Assembly (NCBI GenBank): GCA_016869715.1
Contig: VGDM01000012.1
Location: 1-64,000 of the forward strand
DNA from: Alphaproteobacteria bacterium
GTDB taxonomy: Bacteria > Pseudomonadota > Alphaproteobacteria > Acetobacterales > Acetobacteraceae
DNA length: 64,000 bases
Reading direction: 5' to 3'
The notes under the pieces: model-generated
Database searches by the model: none
The model's input: only the letters and a program-made list of their open reading frames with translations
Told to the model about the DNA's origin: nothing
Shown here: positions 46,460-54,807 of the stretch, piece by piece
Layout of the letters: every line of letters starts with the position of its first letter
Numbering within the stretch: the stretch's first letter is position 1
Made by a program: the position numbers and the translations under genes

Positions 46460-46467
46460 CGCGAGAC

Positions 46468-46495
46468 GGGCGGCGCTTTCTTCACGGCGCCGCCC
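46468..46495. terminator. Hairpin between convergent hyuB-like and M20 genes
   Basis: A perfect nine-base-pair stem GGGCGGCGC / GCGCCGCCC with a ten-base loop occupies the gap between two convergent genes, nine bases after the hydantoinase B stop. It lacks a T-run, so it may work as a strong structure-based or bidirectional terminator. Confidence 0.65.
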
Positions 46496-46511
46496 ATCAC
46501 TTCGCAGGGTT

Positions 46512-47714
46512 TCAGCCAGCGGCGCTGTTCATTTCCCGCCGCACCAGATTGACCCAGAACGCCACGCCATGCGGCAGGGCGGCGTCATTGAAATCATAGA
46601 GCGGTGTGTGCAGCGCATGCGCCTTGCCATCCGGCGCATTGCCATTGCCCATGAAGACAAAGGCGCCCGGCTTGGCTGCCAGCATGAAGGCGAAATCCTC
46701 ACCGCCCGTCACAGGCAACATCTTGTCATTCACCGCCGCATCGCCCGCCAGATCCCGCGCGGTATCGGCCATGATCGCGGTCTCCCGCGCATGATTGATC
46801 AGCGGTGCCGCACCCCACCAGAGCGTTACCTCAGCGCTCCCGCCCTGCATGCGTGCGGTCAGATCGGCCACTTCGCACATGCGATCATCCAAAAGCTTCT
46901 GCATGGCGGGATTGAAGGCGCGCATAGTGCCACCGACCATGATTTCGGATGGCATCACATTAAGCGCCTCTGGTGACCCGCCGGAGATATGACCAACACT
47001 GATTACCACGCTTTCCAGCGCCGGCGCATTGCGGCTGACAATGCTTTGCAGCGCATTGATGAAATTCGCCTGCGCGACGGTGATGTCACTCGCCAAATGG
47101 GGTGAATTGCCGCCATGCCCGCCGGTACCGCGAAACTGCACCTTCCAGCGCCCAGAACCGGCCATCATGGGCCCATCGCAGAGCGCGAAATGGCCAAGCG
47201 GCAGCCCTGGCATGTTATGCATGCCATAGACGGCATCGCATGGGAAACGCTCAAACAACCCATCATCCAGCATGGCGCGCGCGCCGCCACGGCCTTCCTC
47301 AGCAGGTTGGAAAATAAAATGTACCGTGCCTGCGAAATCGCGCCTCTTTGCCAATACCTCAGCCGCCCCCAATAGCATGGCGGTATGCCCATCATGCCCG
47401 CAGGCATGCATTTTTCCCGCATGTTGCGACGCATAGGGCAGATTGGTCGCTTCCATCAGTGCCAGCGCATCCATGTCAGCGCGCAGCCCAATCGCGCCCT
47501 GGCCGGGGCGGCTGCCGCGCAGCGTACCCACCACACCCATGCGGCCAACGCCCTCCACAGTTTCAATGCCAAGGCTGCGCAAGCGTACGGCTACCAGCGC
47601 TGCGGTGCGCGTTTCTTCCATGCCCAATTCCGGATGGGCGTGGATGTCCTTTCTGATGGCGATCAGCTCAGGCAGGATGGGCGTGATTTCCTGTATCAGG
47701 GGGTGTTCTGTCAT
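46512..47714 (-). CDS. M20 amidohydrolase (hippurate hydrolase-like)
   Basis: A 400-residue M20D metallohydrolase. The start IRKDIHAHPELGMEETRTAALV, the metal site GKMHACGHDGHTAMLLGAAEVL (about residue 105) and IFQPAEEGRGGARAMLDDGLFE are diagnostic of the HipO/AmaA/IAA-amino acid hydrolase group. It cleaves N-acyl amino acids to an acid and an amino acid in the cytoplasm. It converges on the hydantoinase operon and has no close operon partner. Confidence 0.92.
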   Translation of the reverse strand: MTEHPLIQEITPILPELIAIRKDIHAHPELGMEETRTAALVAVRLRSLGIETVEGVGRMGVVGTLRGSRPGQGAIGLRADMDALALMEATNLPYASQHAGKMHACGHDGHTAMLLGAAEVLAKRRDFAGTVHFIFQPAEEGRGGARAMLDDGLFERFPCDAVYGMHNMPGLPLGHFALCDGPMMAGSGRWKVQFRGTGGHGGNSPHLASDITVAQANFINALQSIVSRNAPALESVVISVGHISGGSPEALNVMPSEIMVGGTMRAFNPAMQKLLDDRMCEVADLTARMQGGSAEVTLWWGAAPLINHARETAIMADTARDLAGDAAVNDKMLPVTGGEDFAFMLAAKPGAFVFMGNGNAPDGKAHALHTPLYDFNDAALPHGVAFWVNLVRREMNSAAG

Positions 47715-47741
47715 GCGGCGTCTCTTTTCTTGCTAATTACA

Positions 47742-48374
47742 TCACGAACGCGGCAGGGTTTCGCGTTCAACGGGTTGCGGCAGCGTCTCACCCGGGGCGG
47801 CCACCAATGGCAGCCAAGCGCGCAAATGCCGCCTTACCTGAAATTCGAATTCCACATTCATGTCCTGCCCTGCCAATTTCACCACACGTTCAGCCAGCGC
47901 CGCGCGGTCGGCGTCATTGCGTGTGGGGCCGGTGACCTCTCGCCTGACTTCGGCGGCGGCGGAAGCAAGCGCCTCATCCTCTGCCGAGATGATTTCCACC
48001 TGGCAGCGCATGATGCAGCGAAAAACTTCCGATGCCGGGGTGAAGACGCCAACAGCGCTGGCGACCTCGCGGGTCAGCCGCGCGGTTTGAATGACAAAGC
48101 GCGCCGCGCCAGTACCGCCGGCGGCACTCAGGCGATCCTGCGCCATGCGCAGCATCACCTCTGAAGGCAGCAAGGGCGCTGGTTGTTGCACCAGCAACGC
48201 TGTGCCGCTTTCAGCTTCCTTGATGTCCAGCGTGCCGACCTTGAGGCGAAGCGGCGTCAAATGCCGGTAGCTCGGCGGCCCGGGCGGCAGGAAAGGCCCT
48301 GCCGGTTGTTCATTGGCGCAGGCGGCCGGAAAGGGCAGGGCCAGGAACGCGCGGCGTTTCGTTAGCAACGCCAT
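47742..48374 (-). CDS. Putative lipoprotein / secreted hypothetical protein downstream of hslO
   Basis: A 210-residue protein with an N-terminal export signal LTKRRAFLALPFPAACANEQPAG; the Cys near residue 20 could be a lipobox Cys, although PAAC is not ideal. The rest (RHLTPLRLKVGTLDIKEAES, AEDEALASAAAEVRREV) resembles outer-membrane-associated lipoproteins conserved beside hslO in Rhodospirillales; no catalytic motif is visible. The ATG at 48374 lies three bases after the hslO stop. Function unknown. Confidence 0.65.
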   Translation of the reverse strand: MALLTKRRAFLALPFPAACANEQPAGPFLPPGPPSYRHLTPLRLKVGTLDIKEAESGTALLVQQPAPLLPSEVMLRMAQDRLSAAGGTGAARFVIQTARLTREVASAVGVFTPASEVFRCIMRCQVEIISAEDEALASAAAEVRREVTGPTRNDADRAALAERVVKLAGQDMNVEFEFQVRRHLRAWLPLVAAPGETLPQPVERETLPRS

Positions 48375-48376
48375 GG

Positions 48377-49333
48377 TCAATTCCCTGCCTCACGCGCCGG
48401 CAAAGCCGTGCGAACAAAGCGAAAATCGAAATTGCAGAATTCGCAAGTCATGGTGATGGTGCCCTCATCGGCCATGTGGTCCAGATCATCGGTGCTGAAA
48501 CCACTTAGCACATTCAGCAAACGTTCGCGCGAACAGCGGCATCCGTAGGATAGCGGCTTTGGCCGATCAAGCCGAAGGCCCTCGGCATGGAATAGCCGAT
48601 GCAGCAACTGTTCACCGGAAAGCCGATCATCCAACAATTCTTCGTTGCTGATGGTGCGCGCCAGAATGGTCGCGGTCTGCCAGGCTTCCTGCTGCTGTCC
48701 CAGATCCATCTGCTGATCGAGCCATCCGGCGCCGGCCACGCGTTCCATCAGCAGCGCTGATGCCCGCCAGCCTTTGGGCGTTTCCGCGCAGGCGAGCTTC
48801 ACATAGGTATCAAGCTGTTCCGAGTTGCGGAAATACTCGCCGGTCATGTCGGTCAGGGTTTCGCCTTCAATGGCGACAATGCCCTGGTAGCGATCCATAT
48901 CGGGCCCCTGATCGCAGGTGAAGGCCAGATAGCCTTTGCCGAGCAGCACGGCGGCGCTCATCGCCTCAAGCCCGGCCAGCCTTTCCTGATTGACCTTGGC
49001 ATAGCCGCGCAGCGCCCCGGCATTGGTGCAATCCGCCAGAAAAAGCGAAACCGGGCCATTGCCCTTGGCCTGCAGGCTGAAGGAACCCTCAAATTTAAGC
49101 GCCGCCGCAAGACCCGCCGTCAGCGCCATCGCCTCGCCAGAAAGCTGCGCAATCGCCGGCGGATAACCATGCCTGGAAAGCAGGGCATCGGCCAAGGGCC
49201 CAAGCCGTACCAGCCGGCCACGCACCGGCCTTTCATCCAAATGAAAGGGCAGAATGGCCCTGGGCACCGCCAGATCGGGCACGGGCGGGCGGCCAGAGGC
49301 GTCAAACATTTGGCCATCGGCCTGTTCCGGCAT
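48377..49333 (-). CDS. hslO: Hsp33 family redox-regulated chaperone HslO
   Basis: A 318-residue cytoplasmic holdase activated by oxidation. The C-terminal zinc switch is present as CRCSRERLLNVL (CxC, near residue 262) and MTCEFCNFDFRF (CxxC, near 295), the four Cys that release zinc when oxidised. The N-terminal domain has GFKGEGSLS-like FEGSFSLQAKGNGPVSLFLADC and GYLAFTCDQGPDMDRYQGIV. The ATG at 49333 (MPEQADGQMF) is chosen; upstream in-frame residues lack a ribosome site. It is followed after three bases by the putative lipoprotein. Divergent dedA starts 110 bases away. Confidence 0.92.
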   Translation of the reverse strand: MPEQADGQMFDASGRPPVPDLAVPRAILPFHLDERPVRGRLVRLGPLADALLSRHGYPPAIAQLSGEAMALTAGLAAALKFEGSFSLQAKGNGPVSLFLADCTNAGALRGYAKVNQERLAGLEAMSAAVLLGKGYLAFTCDQGPDMDRYQGIVAIEGETLTDMTGEYFRNSEQLDTYVKLACAETPKGWRASALLMERVAGAGWLDQQMDLGQQQEAWQTATILARTISNEELLDDRLSGEQLLHRLFHAEGLRLDRPKPLSYGCRCSRERLLNVLSGFSTDDLDHMADEGTITMTCEFCNFDFRFVRTALPAREAGN

Positions 49334-49442
49334 TTGTGACACGAGACATCCTTGCAATGAATCGGGCGGTGCTGATTTTGGGTCGCCCCTTTCCCTTTTC
49401 ACCAATAGGGGGCAGTTATAGCCAAAGTCCGGGGGTGGTGTC

Positions 49443-50015
49443 TTGGCAGAAATCTGGGAGTCCTGGGGGCACTACGCCTATCTGGGTTCTTTTATCTGGG
49501 CCTTTTTTGAAGGTGAGACTTTCGTTCTGGCGGCCGCTGCCCTCGGTGCGGCAACAGGTGCGGTCAATCCCTGGTGGCTGCTTTTCGCGGCCTGGTTCGG
49601 GTCTTTTCTGGGTGATCAAACCTGGTTTACGCTCGGCCGACGCTACGGCCCGCGCCTAGTGCGCCGTATCAAGGGCGCTGAGGAAAAAGTTGCCAGGGTC
49701 AATGAGCTTCTGTGCCGCTATGGCACCTGGTTCATTCTGAGCTTTCGTTTCCTCTACGGTATCCGCAATGTCGCTTCTGCCGCGTGTGGCCTTGCTGGGT
49801 TGAATTGGGGGCGCTTTGCGATCCTGAATTTCATCGCCGCCGGCATCTGGGCCAGCAGCTTCGTCGCCGCGGGCTGGTTTTTGGGTGCGCTTATTGGGCC
49901 AGAGCGGCTCGGCTGGACCATTGCGGGCATTGCCCTGGCGGCGTTGATCTTCTTTATCACCCGGCAATGGCGCCGACGCGCAGCCAAGGCAAAGGCGAAG
50001 ACGGAAGCCGCCTGA
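49443..50015 (+). CDS. DedA-family membrane protein
   Basis: A 190-residue inner-membrane protein of the DedA/VTT family, with about four hydrophobic segments. The core motifs FIWAFFEGETFVLAAAALG, WFGSFLGDQTWFTLGRRYG and FLYGIRNVASAACGLAGLNW carry the conserved charged residues (E in FEGET, D in GDQTW, R in RFLYGIR). Members flip phospholipids or undecaprenyl phosphate. The start is probably the TTG at 49443 with GGGGGTGG upstream; no in-frame ATG precedes the first helix. A terminator follows directly. Confidence 0.88.
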   Translation: MAEIWESWGHYAYLGSFIWAFFEGETFVLAAAALGAATGAVNPWWLLFAAWFGSFLGDQTWFTLGRRYGPRLVRRIKGAEEKVARVNELLCRYGTWFILSFRFLYGIRNVASAACGLAGLNWGRFAILNFIAAGIWASSFVAAGWFLGALIGPERLGWTIAGIALAALIFFITRQWRRRAAKAKAKTEAA

Positions 50016-50031
50016 CTGCAGAAGGCCCCGG

Positions 50032-50063
50032 GGGTAAAGCCTTCGCATTTGCCCTGTTTTTTT
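50032..50063 (+). terminator. Intrinsic terminator of dedA
   Basis: GGGTAAA (50032-50038) pairs with TTTGCCC (50048-50054, one G-T pair) around a nine-base loop and is followed by TGTTTTTTT. It lies 17 bases after the dedA stop and fits a Rho-independent terminator. Confidence 0.8.
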
Positions 50064-50104
50064 AGTAGAGGCATTCCCTTTCGTGCTAAGAAAAAACAAA
50101 AATA

Positions 50105-50131
50105 GCCCGAGGCTTGTGCCGCGCCTTGGGC
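50105..50131 (+). promoter_or_regulatory. Hairpin in the cysteine synthase leader
   Basis: GCCCGAGGC and GCCTTGGGC form a nine-base-pair stem (one G-T pair) with a nine-base loop, 13 bases before the cysteine synthase ATG. It is preceded by an A-rich tract (AAAAAACAAAAATA) and could either be a leader attenuator-like structure or a minus-strand terminator. There is no minus-strand gene that needs one here. No known riboswitch pattern was recognised. Confidence 0.4.
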
Positions 50132-50144
50132 CGCGCGACGATAG

Positions 50145-51191
50145 ATGTCTGAAGTTGCAACATCAGGCATGGTGATCAGCATGAATGGGACGGGGCATGT
50201 GGTGGATGGTCTGGCCGGCGCCATCGGAAATACGCCGTTGATCCGCCTGAAGCGCGCCAGCGACATCACCGGCTGCGATATTTTGGGCAAGGCAGAATTC
50301 ATGAACCCAGGCGGTTCGGTTAAGGACCGCGCCGGGCTTAGCATTATTGCCGATGCCGAAGCGCGCGGCGCGCTGACCCCCGGCCAGCCCGGCACGATTG
50401 TGGAAGGCACAGCCGGCAATACAGGCATCGGCATTACGCTTGTCGCCAATGCGCGCGGTTATCGCAGCGTTATTGTGGTGCCTGAGACGCAAAGCCGCGA
50501 AAAGCTCGATTTCCTGAGGATGATCGGCGCTGATTTGCGCCTGGTGCCGGCCAAGCCATTTTCTGATCCCGGCAATTACGTGCATTACAGCCGCCGCCTG
50601 GCTGAGGAGCTTGGCGCGGTCTATGCCAATCAATTCGACAACCTCGCCAATCGCGCCGCGCATGAGGCCTCAACGGGCTTGGAAATTTGGGACCAGACCG
50701 GCGGGCAGATTGATGCCTTCACCTGTTCCTGCGGCACTGGCGGCACGCTGGCGGGCATTGCCCGCGCGCTGAAGGCTCGCGGCCCGAAAACACGCATTGT
50801 GCTGGCCGATCCCATGGGTAGTTCGCTGTATTCCTGGGTGAAGACGGGCGAATTGAAGCCCGAGGGCTCCTCCATCACCGAGGGCATCGGCCAGGCCGCG
50901 CGGGTGCCGGGCAATCTGGTGGGCGACCGCGCGCTGATTGATGACGCCGTGCAAGTGACGGATGAAGAAGCGCTGACCCAAGTGTTTGAACTGCTGATGC
51001 AGGAAGGCATTTGCCTTGGCGGGTCCGCCGGCTTGAATGTTGCCGCCGCCATCAAGGTGGCGCGCCAATTGGGGCCGAGGCATCGCGTGGTGACGATTCT
51101 GTGTGATGGTGGTGCGCGCTATCAATCCAAGCTGTTCAATCCGGAATTCCTGCGCGAACGCGGCCTGCCCATTCCGCCCTGGCTTGCATGA
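50145..51191 (+). CDS. cysK: Cysteine synthase A
   Basis: A 348-residue pyridoxal-phosphate enzyme that makes L-cysteine from O-acetylserine and sulfide. The PLP lysine is in [15 protein letters not shown] (about residue 60) and the phosphate-binding loop in [16 protein letters not shown] (about 195); [11 protein letters not shown] (about 88) is the substrate Ser/Thr loop, with AGNTG as in CysK. The ATG at 50145 is the first; internal starts (50169, 50181) would still retain the fold. The serine acetyltransferase gene lies just downstream, a classic pairing of the cysteine synthase complex. Confidence 0.9.
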   Translation: MSEVATSGMVISMNGTGHVVDGLAGAIGNTPLIRLKRASDITGCDILGKAEFMNPGGSVKDRAGLSIIADAEARGALTPGQPGTIVEGTAGNTGIGITLVANARGYRSVIVVPETQSREKLDFLRMIGADLRLVPAKPFSDPGNYVHYSRRLAEELGAVYANQFDNLANRAAHEASTGLEIWDQTGGQIDAFTCSCGTGGTLAGIARALKARGPKTRIVLADPMGSSLYSWVKTGELKPEGSSITEGIGQAARVPGNLVGDRALIDDAVQVTDEEALTQVFELLMQEGICLGGSAGLNVAAAIKVARQLGPRHRVVTILCDGGARYQSKLFNPEFLRERGLPIPPWLA

Positions 51192-51201
51192 GGGCAGCAG
51201 T

Positions 51202-51858
51202 GTGATCAGGGAAACGCTTGAACTTGGCCGCAGCATCCGCGCGCGTGATCCCGCGCGGCCTTCCTGGCTTGAGACGATTTTTTGCTATGCCGGGCTGCAT
51301 GCGGTGCTGTGGCATCGGCTGGCGCATTGGCTGTGGCGGCGCGGCTGGCGCGGCGCGGGGCGGTTGGTGTCGCATCTCAGCCGCTTTCTTACCGGGATTG
51401 AAATCCACCCCGGCGCGCAGCTTGGTCAGCGCTTTTTCATTGATCATGGTATGGGCGTGGTGATTGGGGAGACGGCGGAGATCGCCGATGATGTGCTGAT
51501 TTATCATGGCGTGACGCTGGGCGGACTTTCCGGCAGCCAGGGCAAGAGGCACCCAACGATCGAAGCAAGCGTTTCCATTGGCGCCGGCGCGCAGGTCCTG
51601 GGGCCGATCACGGTGGGGCGAGGTGCGCGTATCGGCGCCAATGCGGTGGTAACGCGCGATGTGCCGCCGGAATGCACGGTGGTGGGCATTCCCGCCCGCC
51701 CGCCGGTTGGCACGACCTGCGGTGACCCCTTTCTTGGCTATGGGCTGAGCAATACCGAGGATGATCCGGTGGGCGACCAGCTTGCAGCCTTGCGCGCCGA
51801 GGTGGCAGGGCTACGCGCGCGGCTGGCGGAGATGGAAAAGCGGCAGCCGGGGGAATGA
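51202..51858 (+). CDS. cysE: Serine O-acetyltransferase (EpsC/CysE)
   Basis: A 218-residue left-handed beta-helix acetyltransferase. The start is the GTG at 51202, with AGGG upstream, 10 bases after the cysK stop. The short N-terminal helical domain (residues about 1-60) leads into [27 protein letters not shown] and hexapeptide repeats ([26 protein letters not shown]). His residues of HPG and DHG form the active site. It produces O-acetylserine for cysK. The C-terminal tail ([19 protein letters not shown]) is a predicted coiled coil of about 25 residues, an extension beyond the usual EpsC end. Confidence 0.92.
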   Translation: MIRETLELGRSIRARDPARPSWLETIFCYAGLHAVLWHRLAHWLWRRGWRGAGRLVSHLSRFLTGIEIHPGAQLGQRFFIDHGMGVVIGETAEIADDVLIYHGVTLGGLSGSQGKRHPTIEASVSIGAGAQVLGPITVGRGARIGANAVVTRDVPPECTVVGIPARPPVGTTCGDPFLGYGLSNTEDDPVGDQLAALRAEVAGLRARLAEMEKRQPGE

Positions 51859-51888
51859 GGGGGGGGCGCACGCTGCGCAAGCCGCGCT

Positions 51889-52068
51889 TCACGCCGTATA
51901 ACGGCCATCTTTCAAATGGCGGGCTTGGCCGAGCGCCACCAGGGTTTGCAGCATGGCTTCCATCTGTTCCGCGCGGCGCGGGGCGCCTTGGAAGCGGCGG
52001 GCGATATCACGGGCGGAGGCTGGGGCGCCAAGTGATGTCTTTGCTATCTGAGGGCCGCAGTCAGGGAC
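51889..52068 (-). pseudogene. C-terminal fragment of a winged-helix-like protein, remnant
   Basis: The minus strand carries a 59-codon open frame ending at TGA 51889-51891. The product ends SARDIARRFQGAPRRAEQM and then LQTLVALGQARHLKDGRYTA, a pattern like the C-terminal winged helix of larger DNA-binding or helicase-like proteins. No start codon precedes the conserved part and the upstream sequence stops at 52069-52071, so the rest of the gene is missing. It looks like debris from a deleted gene. The parental family cannot be named with confidence. Confidence 0.5.
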
Positions 52069-52145
52069 TTACGACGCGCCAGGAGGTTGGCTAATGCGTC
52101 CGTCCAACTTCCTGAACCTGTCAACGCTTTCACGGGAAGAATAAT

Positions 52146-52304
52146 TTACGGGTTTTTACCCGAGTACTCGCCTTCAACGACAGCGAGCCACGCGGCTGCC
52201 CCAAGCGGGGGGAGTTTCTCGGTTAGTGTGGCCAGCTCGGCTTCGGTCGGGTCCGAAGCTTGCTTAAGGCTAATGGCGGACGAACTGTCCCGCCCGCTCC
52301 TCAC
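52146..52304 (-). CDS. Small 52-residue ORF after the RidA-like gene
   Basis: A 52-codon frame begins with a GTG overlapping the RidA-like stop (GTGA) and ends at TAA 52146-52148. The product contains ASDPTEAELATLTEK and LGAAAWLAVVEGEY, plausible amphipathic helices but no family I recognise. Base composition is lower in GC than the neighbours. The overlap suggests translation, but it may equally be part of the debris region; no other gene is evident between 52069 and 52145. Confidence 0.35.
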   Translation of the reverse strand: MRSGRDSSSAISLKQASDPTEAELATLTEKLPPLGAAAWLAVVEGEYSGKNP

Positions 52305-52765
52305 GTGATCTCAAACATCCCTTCCACTTCCACTGCCGCATCACCGGGCAGGGATGGAACACCAATCGTGGTCCGTGCATGGCGGCCAACATCACCAAAG
52401 ACCTGAACCGCCAAATCAGAAGCGCCATTCATCACCAAAGCGTGCTGCGTGAAATCAGCAGGGGCAGCGATGAAGCCACCAAGCCGCACCACGCGCGTGA
52501 CGTTATCCAGATCACCGGCAGCCGCCTTTAACTGAGCCAGCAGATTGATGAAGCAAAGCCTGGCCGCTTCGCGCCCCACCTCAATGGAAACACCCGCACC
52601 CAACTTGCCTGTATAGGCAATCTTGCCATCACGCACCGGCACCTGGCCGGAGACCACCACCAGCTTGCCGCTGATATTGAAGGGGATGTAATTCGCAATC
52701 GGTGCCGCTGGGGTTGGCAATACAATGCCAAGGGCAGCGAGCTTCGCTTCAATTTTTCCGGCCAT
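52301..52765 (-). CDS. RidA/YjgF-family protein
   Basis: A 154-residue protein of the RidA/YjgF superfamily, in the longer branch with an N-terminal extension (KIEAKLAALGIVLPTPAAPIANY). Recognisable motifs are KLVVVSGQVPVRDGKIAYTG, EAARLCFINLLAQLKAAAGDLDNVTRVVRL and RTTIGVPSLPGDAAVEVEGMFEI at the C-terminus. RidA proteins hydrolyse reactive enamine/imine intermediates; this branch lacks clear proof of that activity. It follows the TSCPD gene by 25 bases on the same strand. Confidence 0.88.
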   Translation of the reverse strand: MAGKIEAKLAALGIVLPTPAAPIANYIPFNISGKLVVVSGQVPVRDGKIAYTGKLGAGVSIEVGREAARLCFINLLAQLKAAAGDLDNVTRVVRLGGFIAAPADFTQHALVMNGASDLAVQVFGDVGRHARTTIGVPSLPGDAAVEVEGMFEIT

Positions 52766-52790
52766 GATTCTGTTCCTTCAAAACTGCCTA

Positions 52791-54287
52791 TCACGCTGCG
52801 GGGCGCAACTGGCGGCGCATGCGGGGCGAAGGATGCGCCGGCAATTCCAAGGGAAGCAAGGGCAGCACCGCCGCACGTGGTTGCGGCGTTTCTTCCTCGA
52901 CCGGGTCCGGCAAATCCTCGCGCCCCAGATAATCGCGCGCCAGGCGGCGAAACGCCCAATCCAGCACAGAAGTCGCGCGGCGAATGCCCGCATCGCCTTC
53001 CACCGCGCCGCCATGGCCGGGCGCATAGGCATAGGCATTGACGAAGCTCGCCAAGGGCACGCCCTGCGCGAGGCCAAGTGATACCGCCTGCGCCAGCGCT
53101 TCCATCAGGGCGCGAGTCACGGCCGCTTCGCGCGGGAGGGAGAAGGAAACCTCCCGCAAATGGCCGCGATCATCTTCAATGGCGCGCAGTGCAACGCGGC
53201 TGCGTGCGATGGAAACGCGCCAGCAGCGGCTGATCGGTGCATGGATCGGCCGTGGCGCGGCGCGGCGCGCTTCCGGCAGATCGGCAGGTGCCGGCATGGC
53301 GGGTGGTGGCGCATCAAGGAAGGGCATGACCGCCGCTTCCATGGCGCGCCGGGCCTGAGGTGCCACCGGCGCCAGCAACCGGGCGGCGTCGCCACCAGCG
53401 CGCTCAGCCGCGCGGGTTGGCACTTGCGTGATACGCCCATCCTCGCCACGCGCCGGGCGGCTTGCGGCCGGCGCGGGCGCAATGCCGGCGCTTTCCGCGC
53501 CCAGCAGCGCTTCCACCGCATCGGCGGGGGCGAGGGCGATGCAACCGCGATGGCGAAGCCCGGGCGAAGCCGCTGCCGCCGCCAAAGCCGCACGCGCTGC
53601 CTTCGCGAGACCTGGAATGGCGGTTTCCTCGGGCGGCGTCGGGCAGATCAGCGCGACCGCATGGCGCGCGCCAAAACGGGTCGCGAGCCGGCCGGATTCC
53701 GCCTCAGCCGCGCCACGTGTCAGGCCGGCAATGGCGGCGGCGACATCGTATGCCTCATGGCTGTCATAGGGAAGGCCGAAACCGGCGAGCAACCCGGCCA
53801 AATCGGCAAAGCCAAGGCGAAGGCTTTCTGCCTTGCCATGGCCCCAAATATCGAGGGTTTGCACCGCAAGCGTACAGGCCGCGCGATAGGCCGGCGCATC
53901 AAAACCCCCTGCCCCATCCAGAAAGGCCGGCAGGTTGAGCACAAAACGCCCCTCTCCCCGCGTATCGCGCCAAATCTCGGCCCCCGGCGCGCCGCGTCGG
54001 GCAAGGATCAGGGCGCGCAGCCCGGCGGCCAAGCTTTCCGCCGCATCGGCGCCATCCAGCAGGCCAAGGCGACGTCCGCGCAGCATAAGGCGTTGAATCC
54101 AGGCTTCCGCCACGCTTGGCAGCGTGGCCGGGCCACCGCCCGGGGCGAGCGCGGCCAGCGCCCCCCCGCCTTCATCTTCCCAAGGCGCGGGAATGGCGAC
54201 AGCGCGCGGCGGCGCATCGGGATCCGCCCCCGCCTTCAAGCGCCGCAGCGCAACCCCAGCCCAGATGGTTCCGACTACTCCAGCCAT
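52791..54287 (-). CDS. Degenerate ribonucleotide reductase-like protein with TSCPD domain
   Basis: A 498-residue protein. The N-terminal two thirds resemble a shrunken class II (NrdJ-like) ribonucleotide reductase barrel: LGFADLAGLLAGFGLPYDSHEAYDVAAAIAGL matches the later part of the NrdJ fold. I do not find the active-site Cys finger loop or the radical-transfer Cys pair. The C-terminal TSCPD domain is clear (HLREVSFSLPREAAVTRALMEAL, then GVPLASFVNAYAYAPG, residues about 370-440). A signal sequence is absent; the first residues GVVGTIWAGVALRRLKAG look like a short hydrophobic or interface segment. Function unknown. Confidence 0.75.
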   Translation of the reverse strand: MAGVVGTIWAGVALRRLKAGADPDAPPRAVAIPAPWEDEGGGALAALAPGGGPATLPSVAEAWIQRLMLRGRRLGLLDGADAAESLAAGLRALILARRGAPGAEIWRDTRGEGRFVLNLPAFLDGAGGFDAPAYRAACTLAVQTLDIWGHGKAESLRLGFADLAGLLAGFGLPYDSHEAYDVAAAIAGLTRGAAEAESGRLATRFGARHAVALICPTPPEETAIPGLAKAARAALAAAAASPGLRHRGCIALAPADAVEALLGAESAGIAPAPAASRPARGEDGRITQVPTRAAERAGGDAARLLAPVAPQARRAMEAAVMPFLDAPPPAMPAPADLPEARRAAPRPIHAPISRCWRVSIARSRVALRAIEDDRGHLREVSFSLPREAAVTRALMEALAQAVSLGLAQGVPLASFVNAYAYAPGHGGAVEGDAGIRRATSVLDWAFRRLARDYLGREDLPDPVEEETPQPRAAVLPLLPLELPAHPSPRMRRQLRPAA

Positions 54288-54452
54288 GAGCCTATGCTAG
54301 GCGCGACTCGAAAGCCTGAAAAGCCTTATTTAGTGGTTTCTCGGGCTCGGACCCACAATATCCTGTGGATAGCTTGGCCCGCGCTTAGCTTTTGCGTGAC
54401 CCGCGCGGCTGTGCGAAGATAGTGCATGTTTTGCTTGCTCCGGGAAGCCGCC
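54288..54452. promoter_or_regulatory. Divergent promoter region, RNR-like and NDUFA12 genes
   Basis: The 165-base gap between the divergent RNR-like gene and the NDUFA12 gene must contain promoters for both. It includes an AT-rich stretch (CTTATTTAGTGG, about 54325) suitable for a -10 region. A short in-frame stretch upstream of the chosen NDUFA12 start (from 54426) was not included as coding. Confidence 0.4.
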
Positions 54453-54794
54453 ATGCAGTTGCTCAGTACGCTCTTCATCCGCCTCACCAGCCGGCAGGTC
54501 GGCCAGGACCGCTTCGGCAATACCTACTGGGAAGCCCGCGGCCGGCGCGATTCCCATGGCCGGCCCATGCGCCGCGTGCTGTTCGCTAAGGAGGCGCAAG
54601 CCTCTGCCGTGCCGCCGGAATGGTGGGGCTGGCTGCATTTCACCACGGAACACCCCCTGCCTGAGGATGCGCCGCGCCGCGCCTGGCAAAAGGAACACCG
54701 CGCGAATATGACCGGCACCGCCGAGGCTTGGCGCCCGGTGAACCCGGCCGCGAGTCGCGGCGGCGATTACGAAGCCTGGACGCCGGGGCGTTAG
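54453..54794 (+). CDS. NDUFA12-like accessory subunit of NADH:ubiquinone oxidoreductase
   Basis: A 113-residue protein of the NDUFA12/B17.2 family, an accessory subunit of alphaproteobacterial and mitochondrial complex I. The start MQLLSTLFIRLTSRQVGQDRFGNTYWE matches the family N-terminus, with GGAAG six bases upstream; the earlier ATG at 54426 adds a non-homologous extension. Core motifs PPEWWGWLHFTTEHPLPED and NMTGTAEAWRPVNPA are conserved. It heads the row with mlaD, as in many Rhodospirillales. Confidence 0.92.
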   Translation: MQLLSTLFIRLTSRQVGQDRFGNTYWEARGRRDSHGRPMRRVLFAKEAQASAVPPEWWGWLHFTTEHPLPEDAPRRAWQKEHRANMTGTAEAWRPVNPAASRGGDYEAWTPGR

Positions 54795-54807
54795 AAGTTC
54801 ACCCAGC

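Noticed and set aside
50064-50144. SAM or other riboswitch before the cysteine synthase gene
   Set aside because: Only a single hairpin is visible, without the conserved core or pseudoknot of a known class.
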